A program made the position numbers and the translations under genes. A stretch of 64,000 bases of DNA, from contig CM034541.1 in assembly GCA_020002185.1 (NCBI GenBank), positions 32,735,852 through 32,799,851 on the forward strand, written 5' to 3'. The notes under the pieces were generated by a model. The model saw nothing but the letters and a program-made list of their open reading frames with translations. It ran no database searches and was not told the DNA's origin. Positions 18,893-28,300 of the stretch are shown here, piece after piece. This DNA comes from Paraescarpia echinospica. Lineage: Eukaryota; Annelida; Polychaeta; Sabellida; Siboglinidae. Each line of letters starts with the position of its first letter. Position 1 is the first letter of the stretch.

Positions 18893-19154
18893 GTTCACCG
18901 CGTTTCATAGACGGATTAGGTAACAGGTATCCCAGGCAACTGCTCAACAAAGCCGTCCACAGATTAGAGTTTCCGTCTGCTTTAGTCAGGTTGTAGATAC
19001 TGACCAATATAACGGTGTAGAGTATGACGATATGGCAAAAGAAGACGATTTCGGATTTCGGGCACGTATTTCCAAACAACACCCAACGTTTGCTGTTACT
19101 TCCGGTATCTTCGAGCTCTGTGTTTTCGAATCGAACGTTCGTCGTATCTTCCAT
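18882..19154 (-). CDS. Conserved Polinton membrane protein (element 2), intact
   Basis: 90 codons from ATG 19154. A short acidic N-terminus is followed by CPKSEIVFFCHIVILYTVIL, SIYNLT and NLWTALLSSCLGYLLPNPSM. The same two hydrophobic motifs are in the element 1 copy at near identity, while the N-termini are unrelated in sequence. The stop overlaps the penton start. Two-pass or re-entrant membrane topology is likely; function unknown. Confidence 0.75.
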   Translation of the reverse strand: MEDTTNVRFENTELEDTGSNSKRWVLFGNTCPKSEIVFFCHIVILYTVILVSIYNLTKADGNSNLWTALLSSCLGYLLPNPSMKRGEHVV

Positions 19155-19183
19155 GACACGAATGACGGTTCGATCGGTGTGTA

Positions 19184-19800
19184 CTAACCTTCATACGCGA
19201 CGAGCGACGCTTTATCCAACCAGCCGTTAAACGAGTCGAGACACCCTACCCACTCGATCAGGACCTGTGTCTTTTTCCTCGCTTGCGCTGCTGCAACACT
19301 TTCTCGATACGATAGACTTGATCCTCGGCCACAATCACTTTCTGTAGTTCTTGTTCGTAAAATGTTCCCTCTATCGGCGAATCTTGATCATCGATCAAAC
19401 GATAAACAGGCGGATCGGAACGATGAACTGTTTTGACGGTAAATATCTCGTCACTCCAGTTGGGTAAGTAACCTTTTTTGAATTGTCTCTTGACTTTGCT
19501 GATACGCACGTGATCGCCCACTTTTTAAACCAGTTTGACTTTTCCGTGTCCTTCATTTCCGTACAAACTTTGCCAAACCTCTTCTTGATTGATCACGTTC
19601 ACTTCAGACGCGTCATTCCAATACTTCTATGATAACTGTCGTTGTACGAATCGACTAGGTGGTGTAATACGTCCAGGTACTTTAACGTCTGGTTTTTCGT
19701 GAAATATCTCCACATACGTGTCTTCAGAGTACGATTGAAATGTTCCACGATACCCGCCTTGGTCTCTTCGTTGTGTGTGGTAAATGGTGGATACGTGGGT
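19184..19800 (-). pseudogene. 3' part of the element 2 integrase with chromodomain (truncated, frameshifted)
   Basis: Reads from about 19790 (THNEETKAGIVEHFNRTLKT, carrying the third catalytic Glu region) through YFTKNQTLKYLDVLHH and NDSYHRSIG, a frame change near 19600, the SH3-like GDHVRISKVKRQFKKGYLPN, another frame change near 19270, and a chromodomain end (IEWVGCLDSFNGWLDKASL) to TAG at 19184-19186. Homology to element 1 stops abruptly at about 19790, upstream of which the first two catalytic Asp regions, the GSN protein and the ATPase are all missing. This is the truncation point of element 2. Confidence 0.85.
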
Positions 19801-19895
19801 TGGTAGAGTTGTAGGGGGTGCACGAGGGGCATATCTGGCCCATGGCCTATGAGGGACCAGTAAGATGAGAGATCAGATGTCGACCGGCAGACGAG

Positions 19896-20270
19896 ATGAA
19901 AGATCCCGACGCTCTATTGCAAAATCTCCGTGAAGCGTTTCGGGAAAGAACAAGTGTTTCACAGTTACAACGAAGTTTCTACGAGCGCAAACAGTTAGAC
20001 GGAGAAACGATCACAGAATACTCGCATGAAATTGTGCAACTGTTAGGTCGACCGGAGAATGTGTCGCCAGAACACGTGGTAAACAGAAATACCATGCTTC
20101 GCGACCAACTTGTTAAAAATGTGAGCCATACCTGAGGTGTGAACTGAAGAAAAAGGTAGCGCAAGATCTGGGCAGTTCATTTATTACATGTAGAGAGAGC
20201 CATTCTGTGGATTTTGTATTTGGCTTACTTTCCCGTATATTTTCCAACAAATCTAACAAAATTAATATTT
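19896..20270 (+). pseudogene. Ty3/gypsy-like Gag fragment
   Basis: The translated segment (LREAFRERTSVSQLQRSFYE ... KQLDGETITEYSHEIVQLLG ... NTMLRDQLVKNV) has the pattern of the retrotransposon Gag capsid domain: helix with repeated Leu, KQ...E.I.EY motif, and D-QL-V segment. The frame shifts near 20125 and continues with an LR-EL-KK helix to about 20270. No polymerase follows. It lies where element 2 is truncated, so this insertion or a rearrangement around it may have removed the rest of element 2. Confidence 0.55.
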
Positions 20271-20439
20271 CAGAGTAGTATAGTAGGTGGTCCAGTGGGG
20301 ATGTTGGCGCGGGGGCGAAGAAAATCCTTGTTAAAAGATAGGGATTTCCTTCGGGGCGCGCCCTCGTTAAAATATAGGACATTTTTTCTCCACGTTAAAG
20401 GTCAATGTCAAAGGTCAAGATCTAGGTCAAGGGCAAAGG

Positions 20440-21070
20440 TCAAGTGAACTAAACCAGCGCCACCTGGCTGACAAGTGGTGAACTAAATCAGAACCCCCTA
20501 AAGGATAGGTCATGAACTAAAACAAGTGAAGTACATCTGAGTATTGCCTAAATTCGTGTCTCTTAGTTTTGACCAATAGCGCCACCTGGCGGAATTTTGT
20601 TAAAAGATAGGAATCTTTTTCTCCATGTTAAAGGCCAAGTGGCGCCCCATGGCGTATATGTCGTGAACTAAAACAGCGCCACCTGGCGAACAAGTGGTTA
20701 ACTACATCTGAGTAGTGCCTAAATTCGTGTCTCTTAGTTTTGAACAATAGCGCGGTATTTTGATAAACTAAATATAGGAGTACTGCCTAAATTCGTGCTT
20801 CTTAGTTTTGTTAAATGGCGCCCCTGGTGGATAAGTGGTGAACTACATATGAGTACTGCCTAAATTTGTGTCTCTTAGCTTTGTCAAATGGCGCCCCCTA
20901 ACATATAGATCATGAACTACAAATACCATCCTTGGTGGATAAGTCGTGAACTAAATATGGGTCCTGCCTAAATTGGTGCGTCTTATTTACGAAAATTGGC
21001 GCCCTTTGGTGGAAAGGTTACGAACTGAAAGAGAAGTACAAATATCTCCCCCTGACGGATGTCAATGAAC
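20440..21070. repeat. Degenerate tandem repeats (about 90-120 bp unit)
   Basis: Several diverged copies of a unit with GCGCCACCTGGYGRAYAAGT, TGGTGAACTA and CTGCCTAAATTCGTGTCTCT followed by TAGTTTTG. At least five partial copies are readable between about 20455 and 21060. No coding potential. The 21071-21800 stretch after it holds no gene I can support. Confidence 0.65.
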
Positions 21071-21824
21071 CAAATATGAATACTCAATTCGTGCCTTTTG
21101 TTTCTTTTTACTCTTTACTATAAAAATAGGTCAGTGACGTCGTTAAATAGATCATTGCGCAGGCGCAATGGTGTCTTGTCTGATGTCCCATAGGTTGTCG
21201 ATCATTTTTTAGGTATAGCGCCCCCGTTGTCTATACATTTACAACTATAAAATAGGTCCAATCCTGACGAATCGGTAGAGAACTAGTCAAATAAGTCAAA
21301 TTGTGTCATTTCTGGTTACCATACAGATCTACGACCTTCCCATCACCCTGTTTGTAAATGTTTGCCTATCAATGTCTTTTATTACTAACATACGTCGACT
21401 GCTTCCTGTATTAACAAATAGGTGTTTGTCAGTTTTTGCATAACTAGCGCCACCGATGTCTGTTATTAATAGTAGAACTGAAATTATTCCTGAACATGTA
21501 ACATTCTTTCGGACATCTTTATCAACAAAATCAAGGTCTCCCTCTCTTTTAACACTCATCAGTGCTATAGTTTTTAATAAATGCTACAGTTTTACATAGT
21601 ACCTTTGCACTTACTTCAGTTGATTACCTGGTTGGAACCTGATTTGAATTGGTATTCGCTGAACAAATCAGTCTTTTCAAAGGAGAGTTGCGCTTACACC
21701 AGTCGGTCGCCTGTTTACAAACTGTTTTGAACTGGTATTCGATGCACAAGTCTGATCTATTCTGAAATTCGTTCGTGTACTTTCTACTATGAGGTCCGTG
21801 CTTGTTCGGCACATTCACTAACTA

Positions 21825-21830
21825 TATAAG
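21825..21830 (+). promoter_or_regulatory. TATA box of the element 3 early gene
   Basis: TATAAG (context ACTATATAAGCG) lies about 50 bp upstream of the ATG at 21877, the same spacing as the polymerase promoter of element 1. Confidence 0.6.
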
Positions 21831-21876
21831 CGCGGTGCTCTGCCAGTCGGACCGTCATTCGTATCACGACCACATC

Positions 21877-22227
21877 ATGGCTAATAACATCACGTTGAAG
21901 ATAACCTATTACTGCCCTCGCGATGCAGCAGACTCGAGCGACGAGGACGAGCCGACGAGCCAACACATCATTCCAGTGATCAACCGCCCTTCCGTGCGGT
22001 CGAAACCAGAGGTGGTGAACGTCGCAACTCTAGAATCAACGGTAAGCGCCGACCCTGTTATCATGGTCAAAGGTCTCCTTATCGACAAAGTACGCCAGCA
22101 TACTCCCTTCTACATCGGGTGCAGATCCTGCAAGAAGCATATGATTGTCGATTATAGGGGGGGGGGCATTTGCAATGCGAACGACACGGTTACGTGGCCT
22201 TTGTCATGCATATTATGGTTCGAATGA
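21877..22227 (+). pseudogene. RPA-like protein of element 3, with shared N-terminal leader (frameshifted)
   Basis: ATG at 21877 starts a polar, acidic N-terminus (RDAADSSDEDEPTSQ) joined in frame to the start of an RPA-like domain: VIMVKGLLIDKVRQHTPFYI and a zinc-ribbon CRSC pair. A run of nine G at about 22158-22166 coincides with a frame change; in the next frame the second metal pair (CERH) and a strand like that of the element 1 protein follow, and the domain then diverges. The frame containing the ATG ends at 22227. A phase-0 GTAAGC donor (22042) lies between the leader and the domain, exactly as in element 1. The poly-G slippage could be a real lesion or an assembly artefact. Confidence 0.6.
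22042..22047 (+). promoter_or_regulatory. Candidate 5' splice donor of element 3, phase 0
   Basis: ACG|GTAAGC: the intron would start 165 nt (55 codons) after the ATG, on a codon boundary, directly before the RPA-like domain. It pairs with the acceptor at 22918-22920. Confidence 0.55.
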
Positions 22228-22451
22228 CCGCTGCCGATGAGGAGCCCCTACCGACTCCGAGACAACTACGACCGTCGCAGAGGCCCTTCACCTGCCCGGA
22301 CTGTAAGACCTATTTCACACGGAAAAATAATTGCAAACAACATGTCACCTGCGGATGTTGTGCCCGCCGGAAGAGGACGGCCGAGGAGGCCAAGTTGAAA
22401 GCGCTTGTGATGAGTCATCTTTATATTGTCTTACTATATATTTTCACCTAA
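22225..22451 (+). pseudogene. C2H2-type zinc-finger segment of element 3
   Basis: An ATG at 22225 opens MTAADEEPLPTPRQLRPSQR followed by FTCPDCKTYFTRKNNCKQH and a Cys-rich CGCCARRKRT, ending at TAA near 22451. The same frame is continuous upstream with the second half of the RPA-like domain. The finger resembles those at the start of the element 1 polymerase (CPNCGGYF), so this may be a remnant polymerase N-terminus fused by deletion, or a separate small finger protein. I cannot decide which. It lies within the candidate intron 22042-22920. Confidence 0.4.
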
Positions 22452-22920
22452 AATCACGTTCCCATGTTTATACTTCCGCTAAAATGATCGTTCTGTGTCT
22501 ACACTTCTCCTGAAACTGCGTCCCGGTAGCTTCCACTACAAGAGCGTCCACTGTGTCTTTACTTAGACTGGTAAAACTTCGTCCCCTTTTATTATTTCCT
22601 ATATGGATGGGCACTTGTATTATTTGTTAACATCCGGGTACACAATATTCTGCCACGTGTTTGCTTCCAAGATTATGGCGCCCCTACGTTGTCTTTCATA
22701 TCAACATCTGGCAACGTCTTAACTCTCTATATGGTCGCGTCCACGGGTAATTTTTTGTCAACAATTTATTTTTATATCCATACAACTTGTCTCCTTACTT
22801 CCTATCACGTAACTTCTTTTCATTGTTTCCTACCTGTCCATGTATCACCGTACTCTAGCAAAGGTGTACTATTTCCATGCAATCTTTAGTATTCTAAATA
22901 TTAATGAAATATTCTTGCAG
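22452..22920 (+). other. 3' part of the candidate element 3 intron
   Basis: About 470 bp of AT-rich sequence without a credible ORF. It ends in ATATTCTTGCAG, a good 3' splice acceptor (AG at 22919-22920), with CTAAAT and TTAAT branch-point-like motifs 15-30 nt upstream. Confidence 0.4.
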
Positions 22921-23369
22921 AACTACATTGAAGGCCCGCTACCACCAAAGCGGCAACGAATGGTCTCTGTGTCGACAGAGACGATTAACGACAACAGAAC
23001 ATCATCAAAATCAACTTCAGCTCCTGATGATGTAACAATTTCTACCGACGCTGCCGATGTCACAACACATTTATCTATACAGGGTCAAAGCATTCGGTCG
23101 GGTCTTTAATTCGGTCGAGCATGCCTATCAATACAGGAAAGACTTGTATCACGGCGACGTCGAATGCGCAGAGCGCATCAAAGCTGCAAAACACGCAGAC
23201 TTGGCAAAACGAAAAAAGCAAACAGATTGGAGAGACGAGATCTGGTCGGAGCGATGTCCGTGTTCACTTTATGCAACATTTGCTCCTCGCAAAGTTCAAG
23301 GCATCAAAGGATTTGACAGCCGTATTGTTGGCAACCGGAAATGCTGAACTGGTATTGTTCGTAGTGTAA
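22921..23369 (+). pseudogene. NADAR (YbiA-like ADP-ribose glycosidase) domain exon of element 3
   Basis: Right after the acceptor, phase 0 gives a short linker with a basic patch (GPLPPKRQR, a possible nuclear localisation signal) and a Ser/Thr-rich stretch. After a frame change near 23095, the NADAR signature appears: VFNSVEHAYQYRKDLYHGDV, then ERIKAAKHADLAKR. After another change near 23250 the domain end follows (HFMQHLLLAKF ... LLATGNAEL). The SVEHAYQ, the A-x2-I-x2-A helix and the LLATG ending are diagnostic. NADAR proteins hydrolyse N-glycosidic bonds in ADP-ribose derivatives and can remove ADP-ribose from nucleic-acid bases. Two frameshifts show decay. Its place downstream of a shared leader suggests an early viral isoform. 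Confidence 0.72.
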
Positions 23370-23589
23370 TGCAAAGCGTACGTTGGGAACCTTACTCATT
23401 GTCTTACACTTCACAAGTAAAGAGACTATCCGTATTGTCAATACCAAGGTCATCGATTTGCGTAAAAGAGGTTCGTGTACGATATGCAAGACACAGGAAC
23501 AGTACCACGGATCAAACTTAACCAAACTAAGACCGACAACTTCCACGAACCAAACTTAGATCAACGAGGTACATCAAACAAACTTAGAC

Positions 23590-24418
23590 CAATGACTTCC
23601 ATGAATAAAACTTTACCAAACATATACAGAATCATATTGCAAACTTTCACTAACAAATGTGCAAACAAAGTTACAAACATACTCTTAAACTTACAAATTT
23701 GCGAACTTTCACTGACAAACGTCCAAACAAACGTACCAAACAAACTTTAAAACTTACAAACTTGCAAACTTTCACTGACAAACGTGCAAACAAACGTACT
23801 TTTGCAAGTAAAAAGGGATCAATAGATCAAATAGACACGTAAAAACGGAGCAATGGAGCAAATAGACACGTAAAAACGGAGCAATTGAGCAAATAGACAC
23901 GTAAAAACGGAGCAATGGAGCAAATAGACACGTAAGAACGGAGCAATGGAGCAAATAGATACGTAAAAACGGAGCAATAGAGCAAATAGACACTTAAACC
24001 GGAGTAATGGAGCAAATAGACACGTAAAAAAGGAGCAATGGACAGGTTCACCTCGTGATATTCAACCACAATGGACAGGTTCATCTCGTGATATTCCACC
24101 GCTTCCACCACAATGGACAGGTTCACCTCGTGATATTCCACCGCTTCCACCACAATGGATAGGTTTACCTCGTACCATCACACGTTTAATCTTACAAATT
24201 TGCAAACTTTCACTAACAAACGTGCAAACAAACGTACCAACATACTTTTAAACTGACAAACTTGCAAACTTCCACCGACAAACTTCCAAACAAACGTACA
24301 AACATACTTTTAAACTAACAAACTTGCAAACTTGCACTGACAAACGTTCAAACAAACGTACCAACACACTTTTAAACTAACAAACTTGCAAAGTTGCATT
24401 AACAAACATCCAAACAAA
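23590..24418. repeat. Minisatellite cluster (three different units)
   Basis: From about 23630 to 23805 and again 24185-24415 run copies of a roughly 60-bp unit rich in CAAACTTGCAAACTTTCACT and AACGTGCAAACAAACGTACC. Between them, about 23830-24035 holds six or so copies of a 32-33-bp unit (ACGTAAAAACGGAGCAATGG, AGCAAATAGAC), and about 24037-24175 holds three copies of a 40-odd-bp unit (ACAATGGACAGGTTCACCTC, GTGATATTCCACC). Open frames across these blocks are repeat artefacts. Confidence 0.9.
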
Positions 24419-24516
24419 TAGAGAACAAAGTTGGAGTTAAGCTCGCGAAAATTTAAACAACCCCCCAAGGTGGGTTATATAAATTTTCGCGAGCTTAACC
24501 CCAACTTTGTTCTCTA
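24419..24516. repeat. Hairpin-forming inverted repeat (37-bp arms, 24-bp loop)
   Basis: Left arm 24419-24455 and right arm 24480-24516 are reverse complements with about one mismatch (core TTAAGCTCGCGAAAATTTA). The loop contains CCCCCCAAGGTGGG, which can extend the stem. It separates the forward-oriented minisatellite from the central unit that precedes the inverted minisatellite. Confidence 0.88.
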
Positions 24517-24949
24517 CCTAACCCTAATTATATATTTTACACGCTAGATGGCGCCATCATGTAACGTAGTACTCCAATTATCCACTAGGGGGCGCTACAC
24601 CGGAAGTGACGTCTTACCGGAAGTCACTTGTCTGTCATGGCGGCCTCTACCGTTCCGCGATTCCCGGAAGTGTGTCGACGAATAGAGATCTATCATGGCC
24701 GGTAGATGGCGATACTCTGAATAGTTACATTGGTGTCCGTTGGGTGGCGCCATATGTCGACTGTCTCATGAACGCGCACAGTTTTTATGTTAAGGGAAGT
24801 CACGTGATGTACGTTCGGTCTGATTGGTTATGCAAATGAGATGACGCTGAAAACTAGTTTATATACCATGATTCAAATGATTCTGGTCTTTCCTTTTTCG
24901 ACTCTCGAGAAGATTATATCGTGTCTGGTCGCTCGCGCTATTTGTAAAT

Positions 24950-25120
24950 ATGGAATTGTGTCATTGTAAAGATGGTTGCTTCATATACATATGTTTTCCG
25001 TTAAAAGAAGCGATACCTCATACGAATCCCATGGCTGCCTCGTTGGAGGTGAATCCGAACAGATGGCCGTCTCTTGAAATGAAAATATGTGACGTGATTT
25101 TCTTCTCTAAAAAAGTCTAA
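24950..25120 (+). CDS. Small Cys-rich ORF (56 codons) with TATA box
   Basis: An ORF starting ATG 24950 encodes MELCHCKDGCFIYICFPLKE and a tail, with four Cys and one His in the first 15 residues. A TATATA motif (about 24859-24865) lies 85-90 bp upstream, a layout like the early promoters of the Polinton elements. No family recognised. It lies in the unique centre between the oppositely oriented minisatellite blocks. Chance occurrence cannot be excluded. Confidence 0.25.
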   Translation: MELCHCKDGCFIYICFPLKEAIPHTNPMAASLEVNPNRWPSLEMKICDVIFFSKKV

Positions 25121-25129
25121 GTCCTACCA

Positions 25130-25775
25130 ACTCTAAAAATTTCTAAGTCCTACGAACTATGAAATTTTCTAAGTCCTACCAACTCTAATTGTGTTGGTAC
25201 GTTTGTTTGAACGTTTGTTAGTGCAAGTTTGCAAGTTTGTTAATTTAAAAGTATGTTTGTACGTTTGTTTGAACGTTTGTCAGTGCAAGTTTGCAACTTT
25301 TTAAGTTTACAAGTGCGTTAGTAATTTTGTTTGAACGTTTGTCAGTGCAAGTTTGCAAGTTTGTTAGTTTAGAAGTATGTTTGTACATTTGTTTGGACGT
25401 TTGTCGGTGGAAGTGTGCAAGTTTGTCAGTTTAAAAGTATGTTGGTACGTTTGTTTGCACGTTTGTTAGTGCGAGTTTGCAAGTTTGTTAGTTTACAAGT
25501 GTGTGGGTACGTTTGTTTGGACATTTGTTAGTGCAACTTTGCAAGTTTGTTAGTTTACTAGTGTGTTGGTACGTTTGTTTGGACGTTTGTTAGTGCGAGT
25601 TTGCAAGTTTGTTAGTTTAAAAGTATGTTGGTACGTTTGTTTGCACATTTGTTAGTGCAAGTTTGCAAGTTTGTTAGTTTACAAGTGTGTTGGTACGTTT
25701 GTTAGTGCACGTTTGGAAGTTTGTTAGTTTAAAAGTATGTTGGTACGTTTGTTTGCACATTTGTTAGTGCAAGTT
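25130..25775. repeat. 62-bp minisatellite, inverted relative to the block at 23.6-24.4 kb
   Basis: About nine copies of a 62-bp unit (GGTACGTTTGTTTG, AACGTTTGTTAGTGCAAGTT, TGCAAGTTTGTTAGTTT) run from about 25195. This is the reverse complement of the unit at 23630-23805 and 24185-24415, so the two blocks form a large inverted repeat around 24.42-25.19 kb. It is preceded (25095-25190) by a short tandem TTCTAAGTCCTACCAACTC. Confidence 0.9.
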
Positions 25776-25776
25776 T

Positions 25777-25920
25777 GGAGAGAGAGAGAAGGAGAGGGAG
25801 GGAGGGAGGGAGGAGGGGAGGAGGGAGGGAAGGAGGGAGGGAGGGAGGGAGGGAGGGAGGGAGGAGGGAGGGAGGGAGGAGGGGAGGGAGGGAGGGAGGG
25901 AGGGAGGGAGGGAGGGAGGG
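25777..25920. repeat. Polypurine (GGGA/GGA)n microsatellite
   Basis: About 140 bp of almost uninterrupted purines (GAGAGAG then GGGAGGGAGG repeats). It could form triplex or quadruplex structures; the open frames on both strands are low-complexity artefacts. Confidence 0.95.
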
Positions 25921-26910
25921 TGCCGAACAATTCTATGGGGTTCTTCATACCATACGACTTCAGTAGACCATACATGGTAATAGTAATCCGAGTGCATGGT
26001 TTATTAAACGCAGCTATCGTTAAGCTGATCACGCCACTATGATGGCCGAGAAGGGCCATCGCGTTTTTGTGTGGAAATGCGATGCGCGATGCGATGGTAT
26101 AAATTATAAAGATGCCGTAATGAGCATGCGTACGCCGAAAACAAGACTTAGGCAGCCATTTGTATTTTATTAAACGCATTCCTTTTTGTGTTCAGAGCTT
26201 GTGATGATGGCTGATGACGCATACGGTTACACATATGTTTGTTTTGCACAAAGAAGTTGTTATTCGTACTTCTAAATGTTATGACGAAAGTCTGGGGCAA
26301 AAATATCTTTTAACATGACATATATGTACCTCTTCTACCGCTCAAATTGTATTTGTTAAATTGTTTCCGTCTGGATATCATTGGTAGAAAATATAAAACA
26401 TATTTTGTATACATCGGATGAGACGACAACTTGAAGCTGTTTTTTTTAATCATTAGTTTATTGGAAATGCCGTTCTTCTGTGTCCAATTTATAATTTTTA
26501 AATATTATAAATAAATACAATATTTGAAGTCGGTTTAATACGAACATGTACATTTGTTTAAATGATCGAAAGAACTTAGTCGTCATTTGCGTTTTTTCCT
26601 GTCTACCGTGTAATTGTTTCTTTTTCGTTAATTGAATCGAATTGCTGAGGCACCGTTAACCAAAACGTAGATACACTACAGTACAGTGTAACTGCTGTTA
26701 ATCGCAGCGGTATACGATGCCGCCCAATATAGCTTGAGGCCCGAAGGGGTAATTATTGAGACTGTCTGGTCAAAGCTGTGTGTAGGCAACTGCTTTGATG
26801 TGGTCACATGTGGATACGATTATTGTTTTGAAATAGGCACCACTAGTGAAACCAGACATATTCATTAGAACAGCATACGGTGAATCTGTACCAAACATTA
26901 TATGTCTGTG

Positions 26911-26942
<32 letters not shown>

Positions 26943-27785
26943 TGCGTGCGTACGTGTGTGATTATAAACCTATACTTATAGCATACATGTGTGCCAATTT
27001 TATTGTTGTAAATACAGTTGTAGCATCATTTCCAGGTCAAATAAAGCTAACTGCTGCAAACTTGACGCGTAATTTTTCATGAGTGTGTATTTCACAAAAG
27101 GTGCATGTTTATTTCAGTTCACAGTTTAGTAAGACAGTGTTTCGTGGCAGGATACACTAATGTTGAACTCTGTGCGATACTCAGCCACAATGGAATAACC
27201 ATCAGGTGTGTTATTTATAAATATAATATGGTAATAATATAATAATCTGAGTAAAAAGCATAATATGTTCATACATGACACCTAGCGCGCCAGGGGGCGC
27301 TGCTGATTACATCAGCCTCAATAAGCAGATCGTCTTGCAAAATTTGGAATATAAGCTAAGCCAATAACATCGCTTGCTGGCAAATTCCGGTGATCTTCAT
27401 TTCAGCCATTTTTGAGTTTGCTAATGTTATTATTATACACAATGCCACTCAGCACCTCGTGAGAATGTAGTGATTCCATGAAGTCACTGGGTTCGTCTTA
27501 GAATTGAGGTGTGGGTGGGGCGGGTGTCTGCATTGTTCTCACGGGTTGTACAGTTGCGGCGAAGCTAATTACTAGTTTGAATCAACTGACCTCCATACAT
27601 TGCGTAGGATATCTGCCAGGGGAAGTGTGCGTTGTCATCGACATGGCTTGCGAGGACGATAGAGGATACTCTTTCAAATTATATTTGTCGCTTAGGACCC
27701 TACTACTCAATTGTTTAGATAACTGTTGCACTTCCATTCGCTCTTTGCAAAGAATTACGGTATGTTTAACAAGATTGCCATCCAG
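25921..27785. other. No supported gene; TG microsatellite
   Basis: AT-rich sequence with no convincing coding region. A (TG)n then (CGTG)n microsatellite lies at about 26907-26952. An ORF at 27511-27939 on the plus strand runs into the antisense of a LINE fragment and is not supported. Confidence 0.5.
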
Positions 27786-27789
27786 AGAA

Positions 27790-28300
27790 TTAACTCTAGA
27801 TGGCAGGTGGACAAGGAATTCTTTTGGCTTATCGAGAGTCCAACCCTTTTATCTACATATATCCAGCCCTTCTGAGGTATGTGTCGATTTTATTTTTAAA
27901 CATATTCACACTACTAGCACCCACACAATCATCAGATAATCAGTTCCATTCATTCACAGTCCTTTGTGAAAATGAGAACTTTCTTACGTCTAATCTACAC
28001 TGCTCCTTTACTAATGTAACTTCATGTCCTCTAGTCTTTCTATCTTTCTTAACTGAAAACAACATATTTATATCAATATTTTCATAACCATTCAATATTT
28101 TAAACACTTCTATCTGATCTCCTCTCAATCTCCTGGTCTCTAGTGTTGTTAAACCACATTCTTTTAGGCGTTTTTCATAACTAAGATGCCTCAGTTTTGG
28201 TATCATTTTAGTCGCTCTCCTCTGTACTCTTTCCAGCATATCTATGTCCTTCTTGCGGTATGGCCTCCACGCTTATATACAATATTCTAAATGAGGCCTA
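27790..28300 (-). mobile_element. CR1/L2-like non-LTR retrotransposon, 3' end fragment
   Basis: The minus strand encodes the end of a reverse transcriptase polyprotein: MLERVQRRATKMIPKLRHLS, ECGLTTLETRRLRGDQIEVF, KILNG, and, after a stop and a frame change, a terminal FKNKIDTYLRRAGY-like motif. This thumb/C-terminal pattern is typical of CR1-group elements in invertebrates. 5' truncated, inactive. Confidence 0.75.

Noticed and set aside
5019..19800. Alternative genetic code or programmed stop readthrough in the Polinton genes
   Set aside because: Stops are of all three types, frameshifts are also frequent, and several positions are normal sense codons in the other element; ordinary decay explains it.
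25724..26179. ORFs on both strands across the GGGA tract
   Set aside because: Low-complexity polypurine repeat encoding Gly/Glu/Arg or Pro/Leu/Ser runs.
27511..27939. 142-codon plus-strand ORF
   Set aside because: Its second half is antisense to the CR1-like 3' end and the first half has no recognisable content.
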